Shown here piece after piece: positions 38,156 through 49,319 of a stretch of 64,000 nucleotides of DNA. This DNA comes from Catonia carolina. Taxonomy: Eukaryota; Arthropoda; Insecta; Hemiptera; Achilidae. The position numbers were made by a program, and so were the translations under genes. The stretch is taken from the NCBI GenBank assembly GCA_035578175.1, contig JAQMRL010000001.1, positions 50,057,553-50,121,552 on the forward strand, in the 5' to 3' direction. Position 1 is the stretch's first letter; every line of letters begins with the position of its first letter. The notes under the pieces are model-generated. The model did not search any database. It had not been told where the DNA came from and saw only the letters and a program-made list of their open reading frames with translations.

Positions 38156-39105
38156 TTTTCTTTCTCTTGCCCTATATGAATATATAGGGAAGGAAAGTAT
38201 TGTTTCATGTCGATTTTTCGTAATCGAGTTATCACCAGAAATAAGTACACTTTTGCAGGCCCCTAAACACAAAAAAAACAGTTTTTCAGCACCGATCTTG
38301 GTCTGTGTGTGAACAAAATATTTCAAGAACAGAGTAGTGTACTAAGTTAAAACTTGGATTTAAGTTAGGTACCACTAGAGGACCCGACACGAACTTTTTC
38401 ATCAAAATCGATCAACTGGAAGTAGTAGTTTATTTGAGCGAATTTTCACTTTTTGCGATTTTCTCAGTAACGGCTCCGCGATTTTTTTAAATCACTGTAT
38501 TTCTTATGATCTACATGAGAGGGTAAGCGCCACGTCTGCTAAAATTCTCAAAGATAGTGCTCTCGTAAAAAATTGATTTTTTTTAATATTCCGGCCGTTA
38601 TGTTAATTTTAGGGCAAAGTTGTTTATATTAAAGTTGTAGAAAATTAAAATTCAACTTAGTTTTAACGTCAATTAGTGGTTTTCTGTTTTTTTTTCTCAT
38701 CAAAAAATCAGGTAAAAATGGAATATTTTAATATTACGGCCTTAGTATGCATTTTACGCCAAAAGTATAAAAAATCGGTTACTTCAAAAACTCCATATAA
38801 GCCTAAGTAATATTTTTGTTAAAAATTACTTTTTATGTTTTCCATGTATTATTGATGAATACACACCGTTTGGTATAGAAACATCATGTGTACCACTATT
38901 AAAGGCAAAGTAATAGTTGAAATTTATAGAATTGAGTGTTATTTCAGAAACACCATATGTACTGCACATTATGGGCTTTCTGCAACAAACTTGCTATCAG
39001 CTGATCAATCAACCTGTTTTGAGGGTTATGTGGCCTCCTAGTTCTTATTCATATTAGCTTACGCGTTGTAAAACCATTGTTTTAATAATAATAATACATT
39101 AAAAA

Positions 39106-40196
39106 ATGGATTCACTCGAAGATAATTGTGAGACTGAAGACAAATTAAATAGAAAACGTAAAAGGGGAGTTGTTAATAGTGACAAATCACAGAACAAGAA
39201 TGAAATGACAGAAAAAAAATCATACTTTAATTAGATATTGTAATGCTCTGATTGAATTACAATATTTCTCAAATATTGTTCAATACTATCCTATCACAGC
39301 CCACTCGTTCCTTCCCTGCGATAGGGCTTTTGGACAAATTAAACGAGCAAAAAATCAAATAGATCGTATCTACACAGTAAAAGAAGTGGCAGAGATAATA
39401 GCAAATTCATCTTCAAAATTTATTGTTCAGATTGTTGAACAAGATGATGTTCTCGATTTCAAAAATTGGTGGCATGTATTTTATAAAGCTTCGCGTACGT
39501 CTGGTTGTTCCTAAGGGCATTCAGTTGCTAAGAACTTGAAGGTGCAATTTAAAATTTCAAAATATAATGAATTTTACCATTCTACTGAACATCTGGGTAA
39601 AGTAAAATGTTCTCAGTTCAACGATGGTGAATCAAATTTTCTTTTTATGTTGAGAATGTTAAAAAGAAGTACACTGCAGCATCATCTCGCATTTCCAACA
39701 GAACCTGCATATGAAAATTCTGTTCCAATTCATATTAAATATAATCAACGATTTTTCTTTGTAATCCCTAATCTGTGTACGTTGCAATCAGTTCAATTCA
39801 GAACAATAAGCAACCCCATGACCCAATGAAATGATGACGATTGTATGACGTGTAAATGAGGTGTAGTCTTGTACAGACTCAGGTCGACCATTCCTGAGAG
39901 AGTATGATTAATTGAACCCCAACCATCTAAGTACACCGGTAACCACTGTCTAGCATTCAAATCCGTGTAAAAGTAACTTTACTAGGATTTGAACCAGGAA
40001 CCTTCGTCTCCAAAAATCAGCTGTTAAACAGCTGATTTTGGCGACGACTGTCCTCTAGACCAACCCAGTGGATTCATCAACGATTTAAAAAAAAATCATT
40101 TAATACATACCCGAGGAAAAGAAGTCATTTTATGAAGAAATCTACCAATGGCCAACAATGGAGAATGAAACATATGACCAGTTTGACGAAAATTGA
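39106..40196 (+). pseudogene. Transposase A remnant (GQN family, A/D subfamily), internally deleted and SINE-interrupted
   Basis: It starts MDSLEDNCETEDKLNRKRKR and hits a stop at about 39232. The next sequence already corresponds to the C-terminal core: YYPITAHSFLPCDRAFGQIK matches HYFPVRGHSFLPCDQDFGEV of pseudogene D, followed by YTVKEVAEIIANSSSKF. The GQN motif and the first acidic residue are deleted. The C-terminal part then runs to 39754, where a SINE intervenes, and resumes at 40087 with IPEEKKSFYEEIYQWP and a natural-looking stop. The acidic residues left are only those of the PCD..FG block, so it cannot be active. Confidence 0.75.
39755..40075 (-). repeat. tRNA-derived SINE, family 1, copy c
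   Basis: This is the same family as 2768-3482, with intact A and B boxes and the 25-nt palindrome. It is flanked by an 11-bp duplication ATCAACGATTT (39744-39754 and 40076-40086), which fixes both ends. It sits inside the coding sequence of transposase A, so it post-dates that element. Confidence 0.9.
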
Positions 40197-40942
40197 TGTA
40201 ATTTTAAAGAAAAAAATCAAATAATGTATCACGAACTACTTAATATGTTTAAAATGTGAATTAATATTGCAATTATTAGTAAATAAATGTTTTTTTTTTC
40301 ATAAATACACTATTTTTGTTTCATTTCAGTACAAAAAAATTGTTTATTTTAAAAACGCCCTAAGTACAGCACCATATTTAATGAAATTTCAAACAAAATA
40401 AAAAAGAAAACCAGTTATTTTATACTAAAAGATGTGTTTTTATATGTACTTTAATAGTATCAAATCACTTGTGTAAAAATTAAGCTTATTAATCCAGGCA
40501 GTTTTTTCCGTTTACCGAAATTTTCATTTTTGTTACTTATGGGGTTTTTGAAATAAACGATTCGTATATAGTCAACGTTATATGAAATTAAAAATTTACA
40601 ACTTTTATTTCAAGCATTTTCAGAGCTTAGTTTAGTGATTCAGAGTTTAGTCAATTACTGATTTCCCGTATTTTTAAATTATACAAAGGTTGATTTTCAT
40701 TTTCCGTCTTTCACTTAAGATTAAAAATAGATTACATTGTTCATTATTTACATTGGCAAAAGAAAGCGTATGAGTGTTTCACACCAAATTTTTTTTAATA
40801 AATTAGTTAAAAACATATTAATTTTTCACAGAAATACATATTTATAATTATAACAACAATAGTAATATCACAACTCGTTAATACATTAATACATAACTGA
40901 TTTATAAAGTTCTTGACAAATTCGTTGTCATTTTCACAGAGG

Positions 40943-41224
40943 TTATATAAAGCAAAATGGTTGCGCTGGAAAAGGAATGTCTTTTGGAAAAATGTAAGGA
41001 TCGCCTACAAGAACGTCACAGAGTTCCTTGTACTTCTCTTTACCACCTTTAACTTTGCTTCTTGCAGTAGAACCATCTGGTGATTGTGTAGTGGACTGTA
41101 GATGAAAATATGGAAAAAGTAATTTTTTTAATAATATGAATGAGCATGAATAGGATTTCTCTACATTACAGCTAAGTAAGATTAGTACGAATAATACTGT
41201 TGTTGGACTAATACGATCATTCAT
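40943..41224 (-). CDS. Secreted small cysteine peptide precursor 2 (paralogue of 33104-33367)
   Basis: This encodes 93 aa. The signal-peptide core is at residues 8-19 (TTVLFVLILLSC), cleaved probably near SYS/C at 26-27. C27 is followed by KKLLFPY with the same spacing as C26..QLLSPY in peptide 1. The linker is longer and different. The C-terminal block GGKEKYKELC...PFCFI has C69 and C91 with exactly 21 residues between. Shared residues include GGKEKYK, LC, GD, Y.FP, IP.P and PFC. A splice acceptor (TTATTTTTCAG) ends at 41236 on the minus strand, 11 nt before the start codon, mirroring peptide 1. The genes converge. They look like an inverted duplication with fast-evolving linkers. Function unknown; a secreted signalling role is inference. 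Confidence 0.8.
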   Translation of the reverse strand: MNDRISPTTVLFVLILLSCNVEKSYSCSFILLKKLLFPYFHLQSTTQSPDGSTARSKVKGGKEKYKELCDVLVGDPYIFPKDIPFPAQPFCFI

Positions 41225-41237
41225 GATTTTAAGATCT

Positions 41238-44200
41238 GAAAAATAAGAAAAGATTTTATGTTAGTTAAGTGACAAGATTGAATAGTTATGATTATTTATA
41301 ACTTTCATAACTTTCACGAGTTATATGTAATCTAAAAAAACACAATAAATAATTAATATACAACAAACATTAAATATAGAAGATAAATATTTGCAAAGCT
41401 ATGTGTTGTTAACAATCATCACGTTCAGGTATCTAAACCCAGACATGATTAAAAATTATCTACATAGCTAAAGATACCCCTGGAGAAGTAATAACTAAAC
41501 TTTAGGAAAAAATTCAGGGCGTTGAAATAAAGAAAAGGTTCAAACGAACCGAATATTTTAAGTAATACAATAATAAGAATCTTTGTTCCACATATTATAG
41601 TACAACATAAAGGCAAAATACAAAAATGTAACTTAAATTAAAAATAATGAAATAAAGTAAACAAAATAAGAATTTATACAAAATGTGGAACTAGGTGTCT
41701 CCTGTAGCAAAAGCTGTGATGGAGGATACCATCCATGAAAATACAATGTCAAAAACGTAACAACATATAGACAATGTTAACAAAAATAAATATAAAAATA
41801 CAAGGAGATAAAATCAGAATTAATATGAGTTACGACAATCTTTGACCGCAATGCAGAAGCGGATAGCTAATAAAAAGTAAATAAGCCCTATAGAAAAAAG
41901 TAGTACCAATTAAGTCGTTTCAAGTATGGTAAAGTTAGTCTATAGTGTTTTTACGTTAAATTTCATACCTTAGTAATAATAATCAACAAACATTTTAGAA
42001 CGGTGTGGCGATAAAAGTGTATAGCAAAATAAGCGTACAATTAGAAATTACCATTTTCGATACAGAAATAGTTGATGTTTGACGACAGTCTTTTATTGTC
42101 GCCTTTTTAATACATTTTTGTAGTTTTCAAGTTCGTCTGGTCAGTGCAACTTCAGAGCTGATGAGTGTATTCAGACTATGTAACTTGAGAGCTTATTAGT
42201 GTTTTTGTAAACTTATAATACCTACTAATTGTATATCTGATGATACGTTAAATTGTGATATACACCCATACCTAATAAGAACAATGGAAGGTGAGTTATT
42301 ACTTTATTAATATTATTGATAATGGTTCTTCAGGTGGCGCAGATTTCCTCAACTTCGTATCCTCGTGTATAATTCTTGGTTAAACTATTTCATGCAAACT
42401 TTTAAAGCTTTTACTACACGTCCTGTAGTATTTCAAACTTTTTTGGGCGCAATCGTAAATCTGCATGAAATTATTACCACCATACAGTATTCCTTGACTT
42501 CCATTCAGTATTCTTTCTAGTCAGTATTCAGTATTCTTTGAATTGCAAAAGGATGTATTCAGAATTAGTTTTTGTAACGGTTTTTTTTCTTTTAAGTGCA
42601 GTACCAGAGCCACTAAACATGTTGTTTCTATATCATCCACTGCTTAAGTCATGTTAAGATTTTTTCGCATGTATGCGCACATTATTTTCTTTTCGCGACA
42701 GCGATTCTTCAGAAGCTACGGCAGAAAATCGTTAAGTGAGCGCCTAGCGTTTTGTTTTCTACAATAAACTTTAATATTTATCATTCTAGTATTTTTTTCA
42801 TATTACGATCGTACACACTAGTATAATAAGCAAAGGAAATTAAAATTCCACACATTAACAGATAATAATACCACAAAAATAGAAGGTATAAGCGTAAAGG
42901 CTGTGAAGGAGCCACATACATCACATGAACATACAAAAACAAAACTTAAAACTAACATTGAAGCTAGAGTAAATTGAATAGTCACCGATGCTCAGACAAA
43001 TGTAAAAATGACAACACCCAGGATACATCACAAACCTTTAATTAATATTAGTAATCAGGAAACAGTCAAAATATTTTAAACATCTATTGCCTTCTGTATT
43101 TTAGTGACTTTCTATCCAATGCATAGATCATAAAAGCCGCTCAATAGTTATATTTTACTTAAGCTACAAATCAGGATTGGTAACATACAGAACGTGATTT
43201 CCCCGCTGTCAGCTTTGTGCAATACATTTTATTGTGTCTTATTATTAAAAGTAAAGTCTTAATTACTAATTATGGGTTCCACTTTTCACAACTTGTCAAG
43301 TTTAATTTCTGCAAGGTTTACCCTTTTCAGACTCTCGTCAAACATCTACTCTTTGGGATTACGCTTATTTTGCCAAATTCCAGTTGTACTCTTATTTCGC
43401 TGAACGTTTTTCGTGTATCCTTTCGATATATTCAACCATTTTTCCATACCTTATTTATGTATTTAATGTTGAGTGTTGTTGGAAAAAGTAACTAAAAACA
43501 CAATGCTAAAAGTGATTTTCCTTTTGCATTCCACCGAGTCACGAGCCGTTTCCCTTCTTTCCCCTCAACCAAGGACTAGTTGCACACAAACTTCATCTTA
43601 GTTTATGAGACCAAATTAAAATATATTTAGACCTATTTATGGGTTTCCTACGAAAAATTATCAATATTTACTTTTAAAATTAATTAAAATCATATTACAC
43701 TAAATTTAAAAAAAATCATTCAAGTTAAACTAAGCTTTCATGCACCGCAATCTGTCATGGAGTACAACGACTATGCGGTTAACTATTTGTGGTAGATCAA
43801 TAATGTATAATTAATTCATTTAATAAAAAGCCCAATCTACAACTATTAAATCTGGTTTTTATTTACAAAAAATAAGTCAAGTTTTCCTTTTTTGCCATTT
43901 CCTTGAAAAAACTAAAGATATCAACAAAAAACAACAACGCTGTGGCTTATGGCTCTTTCCTTCGAATAGATAATTTGTCTATTTGTATGAGCGAATGTAG
44001 CTAAAATATGCACTTTTATCAATTTTCTCTTACAATTCTTTTGTTTTTTAACATACGAACAAATGAGTTTAATTTTGTTTTTTGTAAAATTATTTTTTTT
44101 AATTACAGAAGGGCTCGGCCTTAGCAATTCCAGCGAGGATTACAGAATACTTATTACACAAGGTAGGAACGGTGTGAAAATTGTCTAGTCACTTAAATTC

Positions 44201-46344
44201 AACCACTTCGCTTAATAATTTAACCAGTTAGCAACTGAACCAACGAGAAGGCCAATTTATGTTACAAAAGAATGCAATTTAAACAATATATTTTACCTAA
44301 GTAAACATAACTGGACACAAATAGCTATAAACGTACGACAACAAAATACATGATAAATAACAAATAGTTACTACAATAATAAAATTTAAGATATTTTTTT
44401 ATAATTTTATTTATAAAGGTCGCATCAACTACTAATGGTTATTAGGTTATTAACAATTTATGAATTGTTTTGATGTCAGAAAACTTAAAATATACATAAT
44501 AGAGGTACTGAAATTTATCGCACATTATTTAGTAATAGACGAAATATGTTTCTAAACAAATTTTTACGTAGTAAAAAAATCATAAATGTAGTTCCTGCTA
44601 CGTACTCTTATCATAAATCGAGATCTTGGCAGACCTAGGCAGCCAGTCAGGCAGAGGGGAGGAAAAGGGATTAACTCCTATTTAATTTAATACATACAAT
44701 CGAAATAGCCAAGAATAGCTAATAAATAATTTACTTTTATAAGAATAGTGAAGCAGTATGGAAGAATAGTATCAACTGAATATGATGGACATACATAAAA
44801 ACCAAGCACGCAGTTTGTTATACAAACCTGTTTTGATTAAAAAGAAACAACAAAATTTATGCTAGTTTAACACAAATTTTAAATAGTCCTAAATTATCTC
44901 TTTTTAATACGTAAATATATTTGTATATAATTTTATATTTTGTTTTAGATTTAATTTTTAGAATGTACTAGAATTTAAAATTACAACTATAAATAAAAGC
45001 GAACTAAATTAAATATCCAAAAAATCGTCATGCGTTAAAAATAACATATTAGCCGTGCTTCCCGAAATTAATACAGGAAGAATAATAGGTTATGTACGTA
45101 TGACTAAACTTACCCTATTCCAAAACTTTAAAATACAAAAAAAGTTATCAGGTGGATCGAGATAATTTTTTCAACATTTTGTGAATGTGTGAATTGACAA
45201 GGATACCAAGTGGTGCTGGTTTATACATGCATATGGTCAGCAGGTGACCGTACAAAATAGCTCACTCAACCAGTGTTACTTAAGAATTTAAAGTTACTTT
45301 CTACCAGATGACTGATTGAGCTGGTCTTTTGGTAATAACAAGAGAATGTTATGAAAAAATCTTGCTGCTACAAGAAACTTTTTTGCGTTCCGTGCAATCA
45401 AAACCTTCCCACTTCTTAGCCCAAAAGTTTACATCCTAACATTAGAAGTTCATTTATTTATTTATTAATAGTAAATCAAAGATTTCAAAATTAAGTAAAT
45501 ACTTGATTTGTACTTACAACTTTCGTTGAGAAGGCTTCAACACAAACTTAATAAAACATTCTGGCGCACATCAACAAATGTTTGTTCTTTTATACGTTTC
45601 TACTAAGTACCTATCTTTCATACATAATTATAGCTTTATAATAAAGTATTTAAACGTACGTGCGTACATTATGTTTTACATTTATCGCATCATGAGAAAG
45701 AAAATAATTCTATTCAAATTAAGAAAGCATAAAGTGAAAGAAAACAGTTTTGCATTAAATTATGAACAACGTATTATTTAACTATTATACGGCTTGTTAT
45801 TTTCATATTAGGTAAGTTGTAAAACTCCTGAAATTCTCCTTACTCGGATAATTAATTAAATATTTAACGCAAATTAAGACAATTAGTTTATGCAATCATG
45901 TTAACTAACTCCATTACACATATAAAGCCAAAACTAAAATTAAATACAGTAAGAGGTATTGAGCTCACGGATATCCAAGTTAACAATCAGTACATCCTGA
46001 CGAAAGTATATTATGGAGCTTGAACATCGTCATAATTAACGTAGTATAGCAGATTTATAAAACGTAGCATAATACTTTCATACAGAAATATTATCTTCAT
46101 GCTAATTAACAAAAAAATTGTTTTAACAGGCACTATTATTTCATGGTAGGTTAAATATAATAGGCAAGGTGTTTAGGACCTTTGGTACCATAAGCCAAAT
46201 TTCCTCAGCTGCCTCCAACCCCAATGATTCATGATAAATAAAGAAATTTTTTATTGAATTAAACTGATTTTAAATTAATACTTATAAGAATATTCCGTTA
46301 TCTTAATTTTTTGCACAGGTTTTAGAGCACGTGAAGTTATTTAG
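41238..46344. other. AT-rich sequence with scattered repeat fragments
   Basis: It contains the inverted ~125-bp repeat at 41629-41745 and a SINE tail fragment GTCGCATCAACTACTAATGG at about 44419. At about 42290 is an ATGGAAGGTGAG (start codon next to a donor-like site), which I cannot turn into a gene. A small cluster of CAGTATTC repeats lies at 42484-42540. Open frames here are unsupported. Confidence 0.4.
41629..41745 (-). repeat. Dispersed ~125-bp repeat, copy 2
   Basis: This is the inverted partner of 19961-20088. It contains GACACCTAGTTCCACATTTT on the minus strand, versus GATACCTGCTCCACATTTTA in copy 1. Confidence 0.75.
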
Positions 46345-46860
46345 ACATTTCTGGAAGCTCTTTTTGCAGCCCATATTCTCAGCATGTACGTTCACTGTAG
46401 ACATCTCTTCTTCCGTTCACCCGATGTTCTTTTTATATTCAAGATAACCCTTTAAGTCAGTATTAAGTTGTCTGAATTTCGTTCGATCTATCATATTTTC
46501 TTTGTTCATTTTAGTTTTCTCAACATCCCTTCTGGCTTCTTTAAACAACTTATCCGACATCTTAGGTTTGTTATTTAGAGTCTTAATATTTTGTTTTGTG
46601 AACTGTTCGTCATCCATACTTTACAGGTGTCTGTAAAATATTAAGTCTTCTTTTTCTAATAGTTTCCATAAATACTTCGTTTCTCTAATACAGTGTTCTC
46701 GACCTCACAATCTATACTGCCCGTTTACTATCTTGGACTCATTATCTTCCACATGATATTTCTCTCTAATTTCTCTGCTTCTCTTATACCAACCTTTCCG
46801 GTCATTCTAAGGCACTCACTCGCGTACAGACCACATGTTTTATCGCAGTCGTTATCTTAG
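46345..46860 (-). pseudogene. LINE C-terminal remnant (RTE-like tail)
   Basis: The minus strand contains the frame MDDEQFTKQNIKTLNNKPKM, then LFKEARRDVEKTKM and IDRTKFRQL. This matches the RM...LT..I......W..E..KDL....I..R..FR pattern of the tail of RTE-type LINEs. Upstream on the same strand RLNILQTPVKYG and an eroded ECLRMTGKVG are visible. It is related to the fragment at 18020-18335. No RT core. Confidence 0.55.
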
Positions 46861-47399
46861 ATATTGGTAAGAATTTTTATATTATTACTATTCTTTATAA
46901 ACGAGAAAAAAAAGTTTAAATTTTTAGCGTATTTCCTAACTAACGAGCTTCTTTTAATTATGATAATTTTAATGATGTAGTAAAATTTAATTTTAGGTTT
47001 GCAATGAGTTAAATAGGCACAAAATAAATTACTTATTATTTTTATTAATTAAAACGTTGGAAAAAGTATAAACTCCCTGCATCATCTAGAACAACAAAAC
47101 ACATTTTTCCCTGCGAATTAACAAACAAAGAAATCACTCATTATCATTCAACTAATCTTACTGAAAAAGATTATATGAAAAGTTGATTGTGTTTGTAATG
47201 GCAATAAACCCGTTATGACTGTTAATTTGTTATCACTAGCTGTAGAAGTTTTTTTTTACATTTACATCCAGAAAAATTACAAAACACCAAAGCAAACAAA
47301 ATTAAACTACTAACAACTTTACAAGTTAACTCCCACGATGCAAAAAAACCAACTTGCCAATTCAGTACATACAGTATATATATATAGACTATATATATA
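46861..47399. other. AT-rich sequence, no gene seen
   Basis: It ends in an alternating TA tract (47376-47398) into which mariner 1 is inserted. Confidence 0.5.
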
Positions 47400-48708
47400 C
47401 ACGAGGTGCGTTAAAAGTAACGGAAATTTTTAAATTTCGCGGGTTTGGATAGTCCGATTGTAAAAAAAAAATTTTATTATGTTGGTACACATGCCCCTGA
47501 CGTACGATAAAATTTTCAACAATATTCATTGCTTAGTTCTTAAGTGGAAGCCGCTAAGGTTAGACGTGTTTTTCGAGAACGGCTATTTTTGTTTGTTAAA
47601 AAAAATGGATCAAAGAATTTGTATTAAATTTTGCGTGAAAAATGAAATAAAGTGTGTGAAATGTTAACAAAGGCATATGGTGAGGCTGCTAAGAGTAAAA
47701 CAAGGATTTACGAGTGGTATAAGCGTTTCCAAGATGGCCGCGAAAACGTTGAAGATGACGAACGACCCGGACGTCCAAGCACATCAACAACCGATGAAAA
47801 CGTGAAAAAGTGAAAGAAATGGTTATGAACGATCACCGAATCACAATCAGAGAAGTCAGTGATGATGTTGGCATATCGATTGGCTCATGCCATGAAATTT
47901 TTTCGGATGTTTTGGGTATGAAACGTGTGGCAGCAAAATTTGTTCCAAAATTGTTGAATTTCGAACAAAAACAGCGGCGAATGGAAGTTGCTCAGGAGTC
48001 ACTAAATGAAGTCGACAACGATGCGGATCTACTCAAACGTGTTATAACAGGTGACAAAACATGGGTTTACGAATACGATGTCGAAACTAAGGCTCAATCG
48101 TCCCAGTGGAGGCATTCTGGATCGCCAAGACCGAAAAAGGTTCGACAAGTGCGGTCGAATGTGAAGGTTATGCTCACTGTGTTCTTCGATTTTAATGGCA
48201 CAGTGCATCATGAATTCTTACCACAAGGTCAAACAATCAATAAGGAGTACTACCTACAAGTTCAACGCCGTTTACGTGAAGCAATCCGAAAAAACGCCCG
48301 GATTTGTGGCAAAACAATTCATGGCTTTTGCACCACGATAATGCACCTGCTCACACTTCATTGCTTGTTCGTGAATTTTTGGCCAAAAACAAAACTGTAA
48401 CGATGCCCCAGCCTCCATATTCGCCAGACATGGCTCCATGTGACTTTTTTCTATTTCCAAAAATAAAGAGAACATTAAAAGGCCGTCGTTTTACAAGCAT
48501 AGATGACATTAAAAGCGAATCGGTGAAAGAGCTAAAAGCTATCACAAAGATCGAGTTTCAGAAGTGTTTCGAGGATTGGAAAAAGCGTTGGCACAAGTGT
48601 ATTGCATGCGAAGGGGACTACTTTGAAGGCGACAATATTAATGTAGATGAATAAATAAATATTTTTTTCAAAAAACGAAAATTCCCGTTATTTTTTGAAC
48701 AAACCTCG
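47400..48708 (+). mobile_element. mariner element 1
   Basis: The left TIR begins CGAGGTGCGTTAAAAGTAAC and the right end is the inverse, GTTATTTTTTGAACAAACCTCG, next to TA. The length of about 1.3 kb is normal for a full mariner. The left junction has an extra CA between the TA and the TIR. Confidence 0.85.
47605..48654 (+). pseudogene. mariner transposase, frameshifted
   Basis: It starts MDQRICIKFCVKNEIK. The paired-like helix-turn-helix region continues in another frame (MLTKAYGEAAKSKTRIYEWY, then FQDGRENVEDDERPGRPS), then VKEMVMNDHRITIREVSDDV. The catalytic part has TGDKTWVYEYD (first D). After a frame change near 48300 come HHDNAPAHTS (second D) and YSPDMAPCD (third D), with exactly 34 residues between the last two: the mariner DD34D signature. 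At least three frame lesions (about 47660, 47810 and 48300) make it inactive. Confidence 0.85.
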
Positions 48709-48710
48709 TA

Positions 48711-48976
48711 TATATATAGGCCCTATATATTATATACTACTCCAGAGAGAGGAATGGAAGAAAATATTTGGGGTCAGATTTAAATGTAACCAAAATGTAT
48801 CAATCATTTTTCCAGTGTTCTGAAAGCAACATAGAATCTGGTAATATAGCAAGCGAATGGTTGTATCGGCATGTACTTAAGACAAGATTTAATCTGTCAT
48901 TCAAACCACCAGAATTAGATACATGCGGAGCAACTTGACTCAATCAGAAAAAAATAAACTTGAGACTGAATAGAAT
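48711..48976 (+). pseudogene. Transposase E fragment (GQN family)
   Basis: From 48837 the plus strand reads SGNIASEWLYRHVLKTRFNL, then SFKPPELDTCGA and, after a stop, LNQKKINL. This aligns with TYRNIFVTKFNLSFGHPKSDTCSTCD of intact protein C, and with the FGRPQKDVCSYCEELN block of D. It is the fifth relative in the window. It is cut at 48979 by mariner 2, and mariner 1 abuts its left side. Confidence 0.6.
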
Positions 48977-48979
48977 ATA

Positions 48980-49319
48980 CGAGGTGTGCTCAAAAAGTAA
49001 CGGGAATTTTTAAATTTCGCGGGTTTGGATAGTCCGATTGTAAAAATTTTTTTTATTATGTTGGTATACATGCCCCTGACGTACGATAAAATTTTCAACA
49101 ATATTCATTGCTTAGTTCTTAAATGGAAGCCGCTAAGGTTAGACGTGTTTTTCGAGCACGGCTATTTTTGTTTGTTAAAAAAAATGGATCAAAGAATTTG
49201 TATTAAATTTTGCGTGAAAAATTAAATAAACTGTGTAAAATGTTAACAAAGGCATATGGTGAGGCTGCTAAGAGTAAAACAAGGATTTACGAGTGGTATA
49301 AGCGTTTCCAAGATGATCC
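48980..49319 (+). mobile_element. mariner element 2, 3'-truncated
   Basis: It starts CGAGGTGTGCTCAAAAAGTA after a TA and follows mariner 1 almost base for base through the first ~340 bp, then breaks off after GTTTCCAAGATG. It keeps only the left TIR and the start of the transposase. Confidence 0.85.

Larger units (their letters stand above)
38773..40562 (+). mobile_element. Transposon A: TIR element with a decayed GQN-family transposase
   Basis: The ends are inverted: AATCGGTTACTTCAAAAACT on the left, and on the right the inverse of AATCGTTTATTTCAAAAACC, continuing CCATA. A further copy of the motif (TTATTTCAGAAACACCATAT) lies at about 38940-38960. TATA occurs beside both ends (38766-38769 and 40565-40568), a possible 4-bp target duplication. 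The insertion splits copy 4 of the 0.93 kb repeat, which supports the boundaries. Confidence 0.65.
38158..40795 (+). repeat. ~0.93 kb dispersed repeat, copy 4, split by element A
   Basis: The left part is 38158-38772 (TTTCTCTTGCCCTATATGAA onward) and the right part 40563-40795 (ATTGGCAAAAGAAAG, then GTGTTTCACACC). The two parts join at the position equivalent to about 31820 of copy 3, so element A at 38773-40562 is a clean insertion. Confidence 0.75.

Noticed and set aside
39536..39829. 97-aa ORF as an independent gene
   Set aside because: It is the middle of pseudogene A running on into the inserted SINE at 39755.
42290..42302. Start codon next to a donor (ATGGAAGGTGAG) as a first exon
   Set aside because: No second exon or conserved coding sequence could be found downstream.
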